IMG/VR virus record: IMGVR_UViG_3300047547_000167
Span: 1 to 64,000 of that record
Strand: one strand, 5' to 3'
Length of the DNA: 64,000 bases
Source: a virus
In this document: in pieces, positions 16,021-23,351 of the stretch
Position numbering within the stretch: position 1 is the first letter of the stretch
Layout: each line of letters starts with the position of its first letter
Translations under genes and position numbers: made by a program
The notes under the pieces: model-generated
Told to the model about the DNA's origin: nothing
Seen by the model: only the letters and a program-made list of their open reading frames with translations
Database searches by the model: none

Positions 16021-17451
16021 GAACGGCTGGCCGTCGTCCTCGTCGGGGGTGGGCTCGGTGAGGTCGGCAGGGGCGCGCACCTCGCCGTCGCGGGGGAATG
16101 GCTCGCCGGTAACGGCATGCACAGCACGGCGGCCGGTCAGCATTTCCCAGCGGCGCACGGCCACGTCCACGAACTTGGCGTCCAGCTCGGTGACGCGCGC
16201 CACCAGGCCCATGCGGTCGGCGGCGATCATCGTGGTGCCGGACCCCGAGAACCAGTCGATCACCACGTCACCCGGGCGGCTCGACGGCTTCATCAGCTTC
16301 TCCCACAGGCCCACGGGCTTGGTGGTGGGGTGCAGCTCGGAGCGCGACGGCTTGTCGTGGTAGATGACCGAGCCGGGCACTTCCTCGATGGTCGCCTGGC
16401 CGTCCACCACCAGGACGGAATCGCCCACGGTGATGGCCCAGCGGCCGTCTTCCAGCTTGCGCACGGGACCGGACTCGCCCCACTCCACCACCGTGGTGCG
16501 CTTGCGGCCGCCGTACCAGCGGTGGGCAGCGCCGGGCTTCCACCCGTACAGGATGGGCTCGTGCTGCCACTGGTAGTCGGAGCGGCCCAGCACCAGGGAG
16601 TTCTTGCGCCAGATCAGGCAGCCGGACAGCTTGAAGCCAGCCGCACGGAAGGCGTCGCGGAAGTTGAGCCCCTCGGTGTCGGCGTGGGCCACGTAGATCG
16701 GCGCGCCGGGCTTCATGACGGCGAACATCGAGTCGTACCAGCCGCCCAGCATGCGGCGGAACTCGGCGTCGGCCATGTTGTCGTTTTTGATCGACCCGGC
16801 CAGCTTGGACTCGTAGGCCACGTTGTAAGGCGGGTCCGTGACGCACAGGTCCGCCATTTCGCCCTGCATGAGGGCATCGATCAGCTTGGCATCGGAGCAG
16901 TCGCCACACGCAATGCGGTGGGGCCCGCACACCCACACGTCACCCGCACGGGAGTGCGGCACGTCCGGCGTGGGGGGCACGGCATCGGGGTCGCCACCAC
17001 CCTCGGGGGGCTCAGGGTCAACCATGCCCTCAAACAGCTTCGCCAGGTCTTCCTCGGCGAAGCCCGTGTACAGCTCCAAGTCGATACCCATGGCGCGGAG
17101 GTCGTCAGTCTCCAGCTTCAGCATGTCCAGGTCCCAGGTCGCCATTTCGGCGAGCCTGTTGTCAGACACAACGAGCCCGCGACGGTCGACGTCCGACAGG
17201 TGCGAGAGGTCGATGCCCGGCACGCGGGACAGGCCCAGCTTTTTCGCGGCCATGATGCGGCCGTGACCAGCCAGGATGCCGCCGTCGGCCACCAGGATGG
17301 GGGTGGTCCAGCCAACGCGCTGGATGGTGCCGGCGAGCGCCTCGATTTGAGCCGGGCTGTGCTTGCGGGAGTTTCGGGCGTAGGGCAGCAGGGCCTCGAC
17401 CTCGAACATGCGGATTTCAGACGGCATCCGCACGCCTTCATCAGCCGCCAT
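16018..17451 (-). CDS. ParB-domain / DNA N-methyltransferase fusion
   Basis: 477 residues. The N-terminal ~110 residues are a ParB/sulfiredoxin-like nuclease-fold domain (LLPYARNSRKHSPAQIEAL, PILVADGGILAGHGRIMAAKKLG). The C-terminal part is a class beta N6-adenine/N4-cytosine methyltransferase: the catalytic TDPPYNV precedes the SAM-binding DWFSGSGTT, and HPTTKPV is present. The fusion is widespread in phages and is thought to modify phage DNA against host restriction. The ATG overlaps the stop of the small-terminase candidate (TGATG). No cognate endonuclease is seen, so it is likely an orphan methylase. Confidence 0.9.
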   Translation of the reverse strand: MAADEGVRMPSEIRMFEVEALLPYARNSRKHSPAQIEALAGTIQRVGWTTPILVADGGILAGHGRIMAAKKLGLSRVPGIDLSHLSDVDRRGLVVSDNRLAEMATWDLDMLKLETDDLRAMGIDLELYTGFAEEDLAKLFEGMVDPEPPEGGGDPDAVPPTPDVPHSRAGDVWVCGPHRIACGDCSDAKLIDALMQGEMADLCVTDPPYNVAYESKLAGSIKNDNMADAEFRRMLGGWYDSMFAVMKPGAPIYVAHADTEGLNFRDAFRAAGFKLSGCLIWRKNSLVLGRSDYQWQHEPILYGWKPGAAHRWYGGRKRTTVVEWGESGPVRKLEDGRWAITVGDSVLVVDGQATIEEVPGSVIYHDKPSRSELHPTTKPVGLWEKLMKPSSRPGDVVIDWFSGSGTTMIAADRMGLVARVTELDAKFVDVAVRRWEMLTGRRAVHAVTGEPFPRDGEVRAPADLTEPTPDEDDGQPF

Positions 17452-18056
17452 CAGAACTCGCCCCCGTCGTCGGTACCGGTGGCCACGGCGGGCGCAGCAG
17501 CACCACGCTCGACCACAACGACGGTCTGGCCATCACCGGCGCGCGCGTCGTGGTTGATCCCGTAGGCACGGCACTCGCCCACCTGCACCAGGGTCAGGGT
17601 CTCGGCGGTGATCTTCGCCAGCTTGGCGCGCTCGAAGCCGCCAGCAATGTCGCCCTTGCCCGCCTGCTGCAGCGCCTCGTAAGCGACCTTGCGCGGGGCG
17701 GCCCACTCCTTGCGGTGGCGGTCCAGCACCTCGGCGCGGACATCGGTGGCGAACTCCTGGGCCACCTCACGGGAGGCCTCGGCGGCGGCGACTTCATCGG
17801 AAAGGGGTTTGCCCAGCTCTGACATGCGAACCTTGAATTTGTTGGCAAGCTCGCCAGCGCGAGCGGAAAGCCCGGCAGCGGGCCGGGTAGCGACGACCCA
17901 CTTGCCCTCGGACTTCCACGAGCGGATCAGCTTGTGATCCACGCCCACGGCAGCAGCCACGGTGTCGATGGTCGCGCCAGGCTGGCCCTCGAACAGCGCA
18001 CGGGCAGCAGCGCGGCGGCTGGCCATGTCCTCGACAAGTTTCTTTTTTACGGTCAT
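17451..18056 (-). CDS. Probable terminase small subunit
   Basis: 201 residues. The N-terminal HTH (residues ~20-52: EGQPGATIDTVAAAVGVDHK then LIRSWKSEGKWV) is of the kind used by small terminases to recognise pac/cos DNA. A helical middle (EVAQEFATDVRAEVLDRH...) could form the oligomer core. It is the first gene of the long leftward late unit that contains the large terminase, methyltransferase and virion genes. The start lacks a Shine-Dalgarno and sits 6 nt after a late -10 (leaderless). A generic HTH regulator is the alternative. Confidence 0.65.
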   Translation of the reverse strand: MTVKKKLVEDMASRRAAARALFEGQPGATIDTVAAAVGVDHKLIRSWKSEGKWVVATRPAAGLSARAGELANKFKVRMSELGKPLSDEVAAAEASREVAQEFATDVRAEVLDRHRKEWAAPRKVAYEALQQAGKGDIAGGFERAKLAKITAETLTLVQVGECRAYGINHDARAGDGQTVVVVERGAAAPAVATGTDDGGEF

Positions 18057-18062
18057 GGGCTG

Positions 18063-18078
18063 ATCGTGCCGTCACGAC
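18063..18078 (-). promoter_or_regulatory. Late promoter motif (leaderless type)
   Basis: Leftward GTCGTGACGGCACGAT. CACGAT ends 6 nt before the ATG at 18056. It is separated from the upstream unit by the terminator at 18195-18221, so it probably starts the terminase/packaging transcript. Confidence 0.6.
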
Positions 18079-18194
18079 CAACACGCCAGACGGTGCGCCC
18101 GCGTCGCGCCCTTGGGGCAGGCAGAACGGGCGAAACCCACGCCCAGCAAGGCCCGGCGGGCACAGGCTCGGTGACTTGCAATCATTTCGACAAC

Positions 18195-18221
18195 AAAAAG
18201 GCCCAGCGGTGGGGCTGGGCC
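18195..18221 (-). terminator. Rho-independent terminator
   Basis: 8-bp perfect stem GGCCCAGC/GCTGGGCC with a 6-nt loop, followed by TTTTT on the leftward transcript. It ends the 21641-18240 unit before the terminase unit. Confidence 0.8.
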
Positions 18222-18239
18222 AGTGAGGGAGGAACAACG

Positions 18240-18518
18240 TCAGCGCGCAGAGCACCACCATCGCCAGGTGCCCCGATTGCGCCAGAGCCAGCGCACGCCC
18301 CACAGGGCCGCGTCCAGCAGCAGGAGCGCGACGACACCGCCCGAGATGAGCAATGGCCCCGCCAGCAGCGCGAACAGCCACGGGCCATCCACGATGATCA
18401 GGTAGGCCAGCAGCGACAGCCACAGGGTGACGGCGTAGAGGCAGGCGATCAGGACGTGCACGGAAAGAACCCCAGCGGCGACGGCCCAGGGTAGGACGGC
18501 GGGCAGGCTCGGGCTCAT
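18240..18518 (-). CDS. Small membrane protein, 92 aa, three hydrophobic segments
   Basis: Very hydrophobic: residues 5-30 (LPAVLPWAVAAGVLSVHVLI), 31-50 (LYAVTLWLSLLAYLIIV) and 51-75 (LFALLAGPLLISGGVVALLL), ending in a basic Trp/Arg tail. It is the last gene before a terminator. A holin-like topology is conceivable, but it is far from the endolysin, so function is left open. Confidence 0.6.
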   Translation of the reverse strand: MSPSLPAVLPWAVAAGVLSVHVLIACLYAVTLWLSLLAYLIIVDGPWLFALLAGPLLISGGVVALLLLDAALWGVRWLWRNRGTWRWWCSAR

Positions 18519-18549
18519 GGGAAGGCGGGAAAAGCCGGGACAGGCCGGG

Positions 18550-18783
18550 TCAACGCAGGGCGTCGCGCCAGCGCAGGGGCCACAGGGCGGCGTACTCGAA
18601 CGCCACCGTGACCAGCGACAGCGCCATGATCAGCGCCGCAGCCCACACGGGCATGCCTGCCCCGAATGCGGCGCGGCGCAGGTGGGCCATGGACGGGCCC
18701 GAGCGAAACAGGCGCACCACGGACACGGTGGCAAGCGATGCGCCGATGGAGGCGTAGGCGAGAAGGAGGTCGGAGGTGGTCAC
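18550..18783 (-). CDS. Small membrane protein, 77 aa, GTG start
   Basis: The start was set at GTG 18783 because a late-promoter motif ends 7 nt upstream. A longer reading frame to 18885 would run through the motif. Two hydrophobic segments (LLLAYASIGASLATVSVV and VWAAALIMALSLVTVAFEYA) flank a basic loop (RLFRSG...LRRAAF). Function is unknown. Confidence 0.55.
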   Translation of the reverse strand: MTTSDLLLAYASIGASLATVSVVRLFRSGPSMAHLRRAAFGAGMPVWAAALIMALSLVTVAFEYAALWPLRWRDALR

Positions 18784-18790
18784 CGACCGG

Positions 18791-18806
18791 ATTGTGCCGT
18801 CACGCC
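18791..18806 (-). promoter_or_regulatory. Late promoter motif (leaderless type)
   Basis: Leftward GGCGTGACGGCACAAT. CACAAT ends 7 nt before the GTG at 18783. This copy has GGC in place of GTC. Confidence 0.55.
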
Positions 18807-18814
18807 CCGAGCGG

Positions 18815-18910
18815 TCAGCAGAACGGCGCCGCGAAGCACAGCAGAAAGCCGCGCCCGGGTTTGCCGTCCAGCACCAGCGAGACACCCACGCACCAGATCA
18901 GGACGTTCAT
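18815..18910 (-). CDS. Micro-protein, 31 aa
   Basis: The ATG overlaps the stop of the preceding gene (ATGA). The product has a hydrophobic N-terminal helix (MNVLIWCVGVSLVL) and a second hydrophobic end. It is tightly packed but very short. Confidence 0.4.
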   Translation of the reverse strand: MNVLIWCVGVSLVLDGKPGRGFLLCFAAPFC

Positions 18911-19116
18911 GGTTCCCGCAGCGCCCACAAGGCGGCCTTGCCAAGCGGGCCGGCGCGCACGCTGGCGCACAGGTGCCAAGCGGCCACAGCCACGCTGGTC
19001 CGGCGCGGAGCCGTCCAGCCGGTGGAGGAACCCGGGTCTGGCACCAGGATGCGGTGACCACGGCGGCGGGCGAACCAGGGATGGCCGTCAGCGGCGAGCC
19101 ACGGGCGGTCGTACAT
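18907..19116 (-). CDS. Small phage protein, 69 aa, unknown
   Basis: Start chosen at ATG 19116, inside the 3' end of the upstream gene. The protein is basic and aromatic (MYDRPWLAADGHPWFARRRG), with an Ala-rich helical C-terminus. No family recognised. Confidence 0.5.
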   Translation of the reverse strand: MYDRPWLAADGHPWFARRRGHRILVPDPGSSTGWTAPRRTSVAVAAWHLCASVRAGPLGKAALWALREP

Positions 19117-19279
19117 AGGCGGCCTCGAAAAGACGTTGAAGGTCGCGCGCAGCAACGCGGCGCTCGGCCTCGTGGGCGGGGCTACGAGGCAGGCTCAGCC
19201 GCACCATGGTGCAGTTGCAGTGGGGCTCGCCGTTGCGCGGGCCCAGGCAGGCGCAGAGGGTCGGCAGGAGTGCAGTCAC
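19088..19279 (-). CDS. Small Cys-containing protein, 63 aa, GTG start
   Basis: The GTG overlaps the upstream TGA (GTGA). It contains a CACLG...HCNC cysteine cluster (residues 9-23), then a basic helix (AHEAERRVAARDLQRLFEAA). It may be a small metal-binding protein. Function is unknown. Confidence 0.5.
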   Translation of the reverse strand: MTALLPTLCACLGPRNGEPHCNCTMVRLSLPRSPAHEAERRVAARDLQRLFEAAYVRPPVARR

Positions 19280-19689
19280 GCGACACCCCGCGCACGGATG
19301 GCATCAGCGCAGCCAGACGCGATCTGCTCGGCGCCGTTCCAGAAGCCACGGTTCGACGGGATGTCGCTGCTCCAGCTGAACAGCGCCCGGCTGGCCTCGC
19401 CACCGCACACCTTGGCGCACGCCTCACGCTCAGCCAGCACGGCCTCCCGCACAGCACGGCGCTCCGCCACACCAGACGCAGCCAGCCGGGCCTTCAGCGC
19501 CTCGTTTTCGACCTGAGCGGCGATGCGGGCGGCACGGGCGTCGGCAGCCACCAGGGCGGCGAAGCGCTCCAGCGCGCCAAAGTCATCCGCCTCAACTGAC
19601 TCGCCAAGGTCTTGACCATCCACGTTGTGCATGTCGTAGAGAAAAAACCCAGCCTCACGCGCCATGCGCAGCACGTCGTCGCGGCTCAC
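19276..19689 (-). CDS. Conserved phage protein, 137 aa, unknown
   Basis: GTG start overlapping the upstream TGA (GTGA) at 19686-19689. The N-terminal block (SRDDVLRMAREAGFFLYD) and the helical middle ending VLAEREACAKVCGGEASRAL, then SGCADAIRARG at the C-terminus, are typical of widespread phage and prophage proteins of unknown function, often found among early or accessory genes. No enzyme motif seen. Confidence 0.7.
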   Translation of the reverse strand: MSRDDVLRMAREAGFFLYDMHNVDGQDLGESVEADDFGALERFAALVAADARAARIAAQVENEALKARLAASGVAERRAVREAVLAEREACAKVCGGEASRALFSWSSDIPSNRGFWNGAEQIASGCADAIRARGVA

Positions 19690-20075
19690 AGCCACCCCCT
19701 CATGCTGGCCAGCACCAGCAGGGACGCGCCAGTGCACCAGAACCCGACGATCAGCGCAGCAACCCGGCCCATGCCATCGGGCTCCAGCAGGTCGGGGGCA
19801 TGGGCCACGGGCGCGGCGGCAGGGCAAGCCAGCAGCCAGCGCTCTCGGCGCGGCCGCATGCGGATCACCGGACCAACGGGCGCAGGCCACGGAACCTCGG
19901 GCATGAACACGTGGCAGGGCACGCGGTCGCCCACCGGGGCGGGCTCGTCGGGCTCCACAAGGTCGATGGGCAGGCCATGGGGGACGGGCGAGCGGGGCGC
20001 GAGGCAGGCGCCACTGCACTCGCCAACGGGGTAGCCGCAATGCGGCAGAGCGCACGGGCTCAGGGAAACGGACAT
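19686..20075 (-). CDS. Phage protein, 129 aa, Cys-rich start and C-terminal TM helix
   Basis: The ATG overlaps the upstream stop (TGATG). The N-terminal region carries a cysteine pattern (CALPHCGYPVGECSGAC) that may bind a metal. The C-terminal 30 residues form one hydrophobic segment (GRVAALIVGFWCTGASLLVL), so the protein is probably tail-anchored in the inner membrane. Function is unknown. Confidence 0.6.
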   Translation of the reverse strand: MSVSLSPCALPHCGYPVGECSGACLAPRSPVPHGLPIDLVEPDEPAPVGDRVPCHVFMPEVPWPAPVGPVIRMRPRRERWLLACPAAAPVAHAPDLLEPDGMGRVAALIVGFWCTGASLLVLASMRGWL

Positions 20076-20371
20076 CAGGATTCTCCAGAAGAAGCGGCAG
20101 CAGCAGCGCGGCGACGCTCCCACAGGCCAAGGACCACCGCCTCAAGGCGGCGGCGGTATTCGGGGCCATGACGGGCCTCAATGCGGTCAAGGTGGGCGCG
20201 GCGAGTGTCGCGGCTGCCCATGGCCAGCACGGCACGGGCCTCGACCTCACGGCCCCGCGTCTCCTCGCGCCAATCGGGACACCACGAGCACACGGTCTGG
20301 CCCGACAGCAGCACCACGGTGGGCGCGTCGGCGACCTCCAGCCGTGAACAGCCCAGGCAGCCGTCGCTCAC
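20075..20371 (-). CDS. Conserved phage protein, 98 aa, CxxC pairs
   Basis: GTG start overlapping the upstream TGA (GTGTGA). It has CLGC near residue 5 and CSWC near residue 29, a likely zinc ribbon. A helical domain follows (EVEARAVLAMGSRDTRRAHL, YRRRLEAVVLGLWERRRA). I recall relatives in Comamonadaceae-type prophages, all unannotated. Function is unknown. Confidence 0.65.
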   Translation of the reverse strand: MSDGCLGCSRLEVADAPTVVLLSGQTVCSWCPDWREETRGREVEARAVLAMGSRDTRRAHLDRIEARHGPEYRRRLEAVVLGLWERRRAAAAASSGES

Positions 20372-20559
20372 ACAGCACCCCGACGTCGCGGCACGCAGGC
20401 CCCAAGGTCGATGCGGCGGCGGCCATCGCTGGCAATCGCGTACTTGCAGCCGGTGAGCGCATCCACGAACACCACCTGGCGCGGAGGCGCGGGGCGAGCC
20501 GGTGCGCATGCGGCCACCAGGGCGGCCAGGGCAAGGGTGAGCGAGATGGTGTAGTTCAT
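20368..20559 (-). CDS. Small lipoprotein, 63 aa
   Basis: N-terminal signal MNYTISLTLALAALVAAC with a lipobox (LVAAC), so Cys18 should be lipidated and the mature ~46 residues anchored in a membrane. The mature part starts Pro-rich (APARPAPPRQ) and has a second and third Cys. Its -10 hexamer (20585-20590) and an operator-like palindrome lie upstream. It might be an envelope or exclusion protein. It is distant from the spanin pair at 46386-46875. Confidence 0.65.
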   Translation of the reverse strand: MNYTISLTLALAALVAACAPARPAPPRQVVFVDALTGCKYAIASDGRRRIDLGACVPRRRGAV

Positions 20560-20567
20560 GGGGTAGT

Positions 20568-20590
20568 GCAAAATTGATGCGGGAATTTTA
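20568..20590 (-). promoter_or_regulatory. Early-type promoter with operator-like palindrome
   Basis: Leftward GTGGTAAAATTCCCGCATCA: the -10 TAAAAT and downstream GCATC match the early family. The 13-mer GCAAAATTGATGC (20568-20580, one base from the consensus operator) overlaps the predicted transcript start. It would drive the lipoprotein gene. Confidence 0.45.
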
Positions 20591-20692
20591 CCACGGGAGC
20601 GGACGGGTAGCCGGGGCGGGAAAACCCCCATTTGCGCCCTATGTGCGCCCAGGAAAAACGGCCACCCAACAAAACCCAATGAAATCAAGTGG

Positions 20693-21082
20693 TTACGCAT
20701 GTCCGCGCACTGATTTGGAATCATTCGGCCTTGGAGATTCCCCAGCAATTGCAACGATTTGAGAGGGTAGCGCTGGCGTGGGGTTGGGGTTGGGCGCGCA
20801 CCGCACACCAGCGTCGGCCTCGCCCGCCCTGCCCTTCAGCCTGAGCCCGCAGGAGCACAGCACATCGGGCGCCGCCCCCACGGCCTCGGCCCCGCAATTG
20901 GAGCACACATAGCGCCGCGTGTCGGCCCCAGGCACCAGGGTGGACAGCAGGCGGCCGAAGCAGTGTCGGCATACATGCGGCTCAAGGCGAAACCCCACGT
21001 CCGGCGCGGGCGCGCGCGTTTTTTTTGATTGGGTCGATAGGTTTTTCCTATCGGGCCCGGCATCGCAATAGTTTTCACCCAT
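20693..21082 (-). CDS. Conserved zinc-ribbon phage protein, 129 aa
   Basis: The ATG overlaps the upstream stop by 8 bp (ATGGGTGA). It has repeated cysteine pairs: HVCRHCFG (~37-43), YVCSNCGAE (~58-66), VLCSCGL (~74-80) and GVRCAPNPNPTP (~92-103). I recall this Cys-rich layout from other phages of Burkholderiales, with no known role. It may bind nucleic acid. The C-terminal codons reach into a region with little other coding. Confidence 0.65.
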   Translation of the reverse strand: MGENYCDAGPDRKNLSTQSKKTRAPAPDVGFRLEPHVCRHCFGRLLSTLVPGADTRRYVCSNCGAEAVGAAPDVLCSCGLRLKGRAGEADAGVRCAPNPNPTPALPSQIVAIAGESPRPNDSKSVRGHA

Positions 21083-21641
21083 TCATCACCCCGCCACGTC
21101 CCAAGCCCATCACAACCCGCCGCGTCGAATCCCGCAGCAGCTCCACCACCAGCTCATCCGTCCCAGCCGTCAGCTCCCGCACCAGAACCCGAACCTCGCC
21201 CCCGACCGCGTACACCACGCGACGCTTCGCCAGCACCGGGTGCAACTTCGGGAACTGCCCCTTGGCATTCTTCCCTTTCACCCACTCGTACTCGCGGTTC
21301 TTGCACCCCACGCACACATTCCCCCCGATCAGCCGCAGATCGGTCCGATGACACCGCGCACAGATCGACACACCCCGCAGCCGGTGGTAGCTCGCATCCC
21401 CCTCGCCCGAGTGCTGCGCCCCAACAGGGCAAGCCCGGCACCGGAACAACCGCTCAGGCACACCCCCCTGGCTGTTCGCCTCGGCCCACATCCCCACACA
21501 CGACACCACGCGAATGCTCGCGCTCAACCGGTCGCACCGGAACATCGGCTGGCCCGGCATCAGCTCGGACTCGAAGTAATCCACCCCCGGCACCTGGACA
21601 GAGCCAGGCGCAGGACAGGCAGCGCGGGAAGCTGGAGGCAT
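21075..21641 (-). CDS. Conserved zinc-binding phage protein, 188 aa
   Basis: First gene of the leftward 21641-18240 unit. Cysteine motifs: MFRCDRL, CRACPVGA (~69), CARCHRTD (~94-97) and CVGCKNRE (~109-112), followed by EWVKGKNAKGQ and an alpha/beta C-terminus with LTAGTDELVVELLRDS. The arrangement resembles conserved hypothetical phage proteins that sit near regulatory regions. DNA binding is plausible. A late-like motif lies ~40 nt upstream of the start. Confidence 0.7.
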   Translation of the reverse strand: MPPASRAACPAPGSVQVPGVDYFESELMPGQPMFRCDRLSASIRVVSCVGMWAEANSQGGVPERLFRCRACPVGAQHSGEGDASYHRLRGVSICARCHRTDLRLIGGNVCVGCKNREYEWVKGKNAKGQFPKLHPVLAKRRVVYAVGGEVRVLVRELTAGTDELVVELLRDSTRRVVMGLGRGGVMNG

Positions 21642-21680
21642 GGCAGTGGCCCGGAAATTTCGATGCCCGGGATTATGCCG

Positions 21681-21696
21681 CCCCTACAGTCACGAC
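21681..21696 (-). promoter_or_regulatory. Late promoter motif (divergent -10)
   Basis: Leftward core CTGTCGTGACTG matches the late family. The -10 position (TAGGGG) is poor, and a better hexamer CATAAT lies 9 bases further on. It stands upstream of the gene starting at 21641. Confidence 0.4.
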
Positions 21697-21733
21697 AGGC
21701 CGTGAAGCCGTGAATTGGCGGGAAAACAACAGA

Positions 21734-22105
21734 GGAACCGAAGCGGCAGCCAGTTCCCCTCCGGTTCCCTTTTTGGTTCCCTCTCTCTTCTCTTTATTTA
21801 TCAAGACTTAATCAAGATAGTAGTAGTAGAGGGAACCAGGGAACCGGTAAAAGATAGATAACCCCCTAGCGAGAAGACTAGAAAACAGATACCCAGCATG
21901 CAGCATTTTTGTTGCATCACACATACACTCTTTTTCTAGGGTGCTTAGCCTATCGGTCCGGTTCCCGGTGCCTTTGGTTCCCGACACGCAGGAACCCCAA
22001 TGAAATCAACGGTTTTTGCAGGAACCAAGGCGGGAACCACCCCCCGAAAATGCATCAAATTTGCGGGGAACCCGAGGGGGAACCTGAAAGCGGTTCCCGG
22101 TTCCC
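21734..22105. repeat. GGGAACC/GGTTCCC iteron cluster around AT-rich core (candidate origin)
   Basis: About 15 copies of GGGAACC or its complement, some one base off, in ~370 bp without a convincing gene. Inverted-orientation copies (GGTTCCC): 21753 (variant), 21763, 21775, 21960, 21976, 22092, 22099. Direct copies: 21734, 21831, 21839, 21991, 22021, 22032, 22066, 22078. Many spacings are 8-16 bp. Pairs face each other across an AT-rich stretch (21782-21830). This is what an iteron-type replication origin or a multi-site operator would look like. It separates the leftward and rightward units. Nothing else is recognised in 21642-22126. Confidence 0.65.
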
Positions 22106-22126
22106 GCAAGTATTCGAGCACATGCC

Positions 22127-22147
22127 GCAAAATTGTTGTGGTAGAAT
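22127..22147 (+). promoter_or_regulatory. Early promoter/operator motif
   Basis: GCAAAATTGTTGT (22127-22139), then TAGAAT (22142-22147), then TGAGCCATC. It lies at the right edge of the iteron cluster and drives the rightward operon from 22179. Confidence 0.6.
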
Positions 22148-22178
22148 TGAGCCATCGAAACAGACGCCAGACAGCAAC

Positions 22179-22544
22179 ATGACCACCTACAAATGCAGCC
22201 GCTGCGCCGGTACCGGACGCCTGACCCAATTCAGCAACGTGATCGGCGGCACCTGCTTCAAGTGTCACGGCGCTGGAACCCAGCCCAGCAAGCCCGCGAA
22301 GCCCGGGGCCATGTGGGCGGTCTTCGGGTTTGACCGCACCACCGGCACGCTGGCCAGGATTTACAACGTGAGCGCCAAGACAGAGCAGGAGGCCATCAAG
22401 AAGGCCGCCGCCACCATGGCCAGAGCCAGCGCCGAGTACCGCGCCCGGTACGCCGAGCCCGAACGGGCGATTGCATGGACAGACATGACCAACCAGGCCG
22501 CCCTGACATGGGACGAGGCCACCACCACCAAGGAGAACGTATGA
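22179..22544 (+). CDS. Zinc-finger early protein, 121 aa
   Basis: Start at ATG 22179, downstream of the early promoter. A longer open frame to 21909 would run through the iterons and promoter and is rejected. The N-terminus has DnaJ-like zinc motifs CSRCAGTGR and CFKCHGAGT. The rest is helical with SAKTEQEAIKKAAATM. It may be a single-strand or RNA-binding early protein. Its stop overlaps the next start (ATGA). Confidence 0.7.
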   Translation: MTTYKCSRCAGTGRLTQFSNVIGGTCFKCHGAGTQPSKPAKPGAMWAVFGFDRTTGTLARIYNVSAKTEQEAIKKAAATMARASAEYRARYAEPERAIAWTDMTNQAALTWDEATTTKENV

Positions 22545-22897
22545 GTTACACCGACACCCTCGCCGCCATCCGCGTAGCCGGATACCACAACGACCAGCGC
22601 ACCAGAGTGCGCCTGTTCACCGAGAGCCGCGTCAGCCGCGAAGCAGCCGACAAGGCATGGGCCAAAGGCATGGACCAGCGCGCGGCTGGCATGGCCTGCG
22701 GGTGCTACCAGTGCAAGGAAGCGTTCCACGCCAACCTGCGCCAGCAGGAGCGCCTGCTCAACGCCGGATGCCTGACCACCTGGGACGCCACCACCGGCCA
22801 CACCACATGGACCGTCGCCGGGCAGGTCGTCGGCCACTCGGTCGGGCAGGTCGGAGCCACCACCGGATACATCAACCAACCAGCAACCCAAGCATGA
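22541..22897 (+). CDS. Early phage protein, 118 aa, unknown
   Basis: Coupled to both neighbours by ATGA overlaps. Contains CGCYQC (~52-57), a possible metal knuckle, within a helical first half (MSYTDTLAAIRVAGYHNDQR, VSREAADKAWAKGM). The C-terminal part is Gly/Thr-rich. No family recognised. Confidence 0.65.
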   Translation: MSYTDTLAAIRVAGYHNDQRTRVRLFTESRVSREAADKAWAKGMDQRAAGMACGCYQCKEAFHANLRQQERLLNAGCLTTWDATTGHTTWTVAGQVVGHSVGQVGATTGYINQPATQA

Positions 22898-23169
22898 CCA
22901 CCACCCCCACCCCCCTCGAATGGCAACCCCTCTGGGACGCCATGGACGCCGCCCCAACCGCCTGGATCGAAACCACCAGCGAGATGTTCTGGCAGATGCT
23001 CGAATGCCTGCCACCCCGGGCCCAGCGTCGCGGAGCCTTCCTGGTCGGCGAGGCCAAGACGCACAACGAGAACGGCCAGGCCGTCCACGCATGTTTCAAC
23101 GAGCGCGCCGATGGACGCTTTTTTGCCCGCCACATGACCGTGGCAGAATTTTTGAAGGAGTTTTCATGA
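22894..23169 (+). CDS. Early phage protein, 91 aa, unknown
   Basis: The start overlaps the upstream stop (ATGA). Rich in Trp and acidic residues (WQPLWDAMDAAPTAWIETTS), ending VAEFLKEF. This style resembles small phage proteins that bind host enzymes, but no function can be assigned. Confidence 0.6.
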   Translation: MTTTPTPLEWQPLWDAMDAAPTAWIETTSEMFWQMLECLPPRAQRRGAFLVGEAKTHNENGQAVHACFNERADGRFFARHMTVAEFLKEFS

Positions 23170-23351
23170 GCACTGCACAGCACACGCCAGGAGAGTGGGA
23201 AGCGCATGCGGGAGTGGGTAAACGAAAACCTGCGGAAGGAGCAAGCATGACAGAAGCAGACATAGACAACATAGATTGCAACAAGATTCGGCAGGTGTTT
23301 CGATTGGCAATCCTTGTGCCGAAAGCTAAACGCAACAAGGGGAAAGAATGA
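23166..23351 (+). CDS. Small early protein, 61 aa
   Basis: The ATG overlaps the previous stop (ATGA); GAAGGAG lies upstream. N-terminal MSTAQHTPGEWEAH is a common start of short phage proteins. The C-terminus is basic (VPKAKRNKGKE). Function is unknown. Confidence 0.55.
   Translation: MSTAQHTPGEWEAHAGVGKRKPAEGASMTEADIDNIDCNKIRQVFRLAILVPKAKRNKGKE

Noticed and set aside
21734-22105. CRISPR array
   Set aside because: The repeats are 7 bp, occur in both orientations and have irregular spacing, so they are not direct repeats with spacers.
21909-22544. Longer N-terminus for the zinc-finger early protein
   Set aside because: The extension runs through the GGGAACC array and early promoter; the product there is unlike a protein domain. 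ATG 22179 is preferred.
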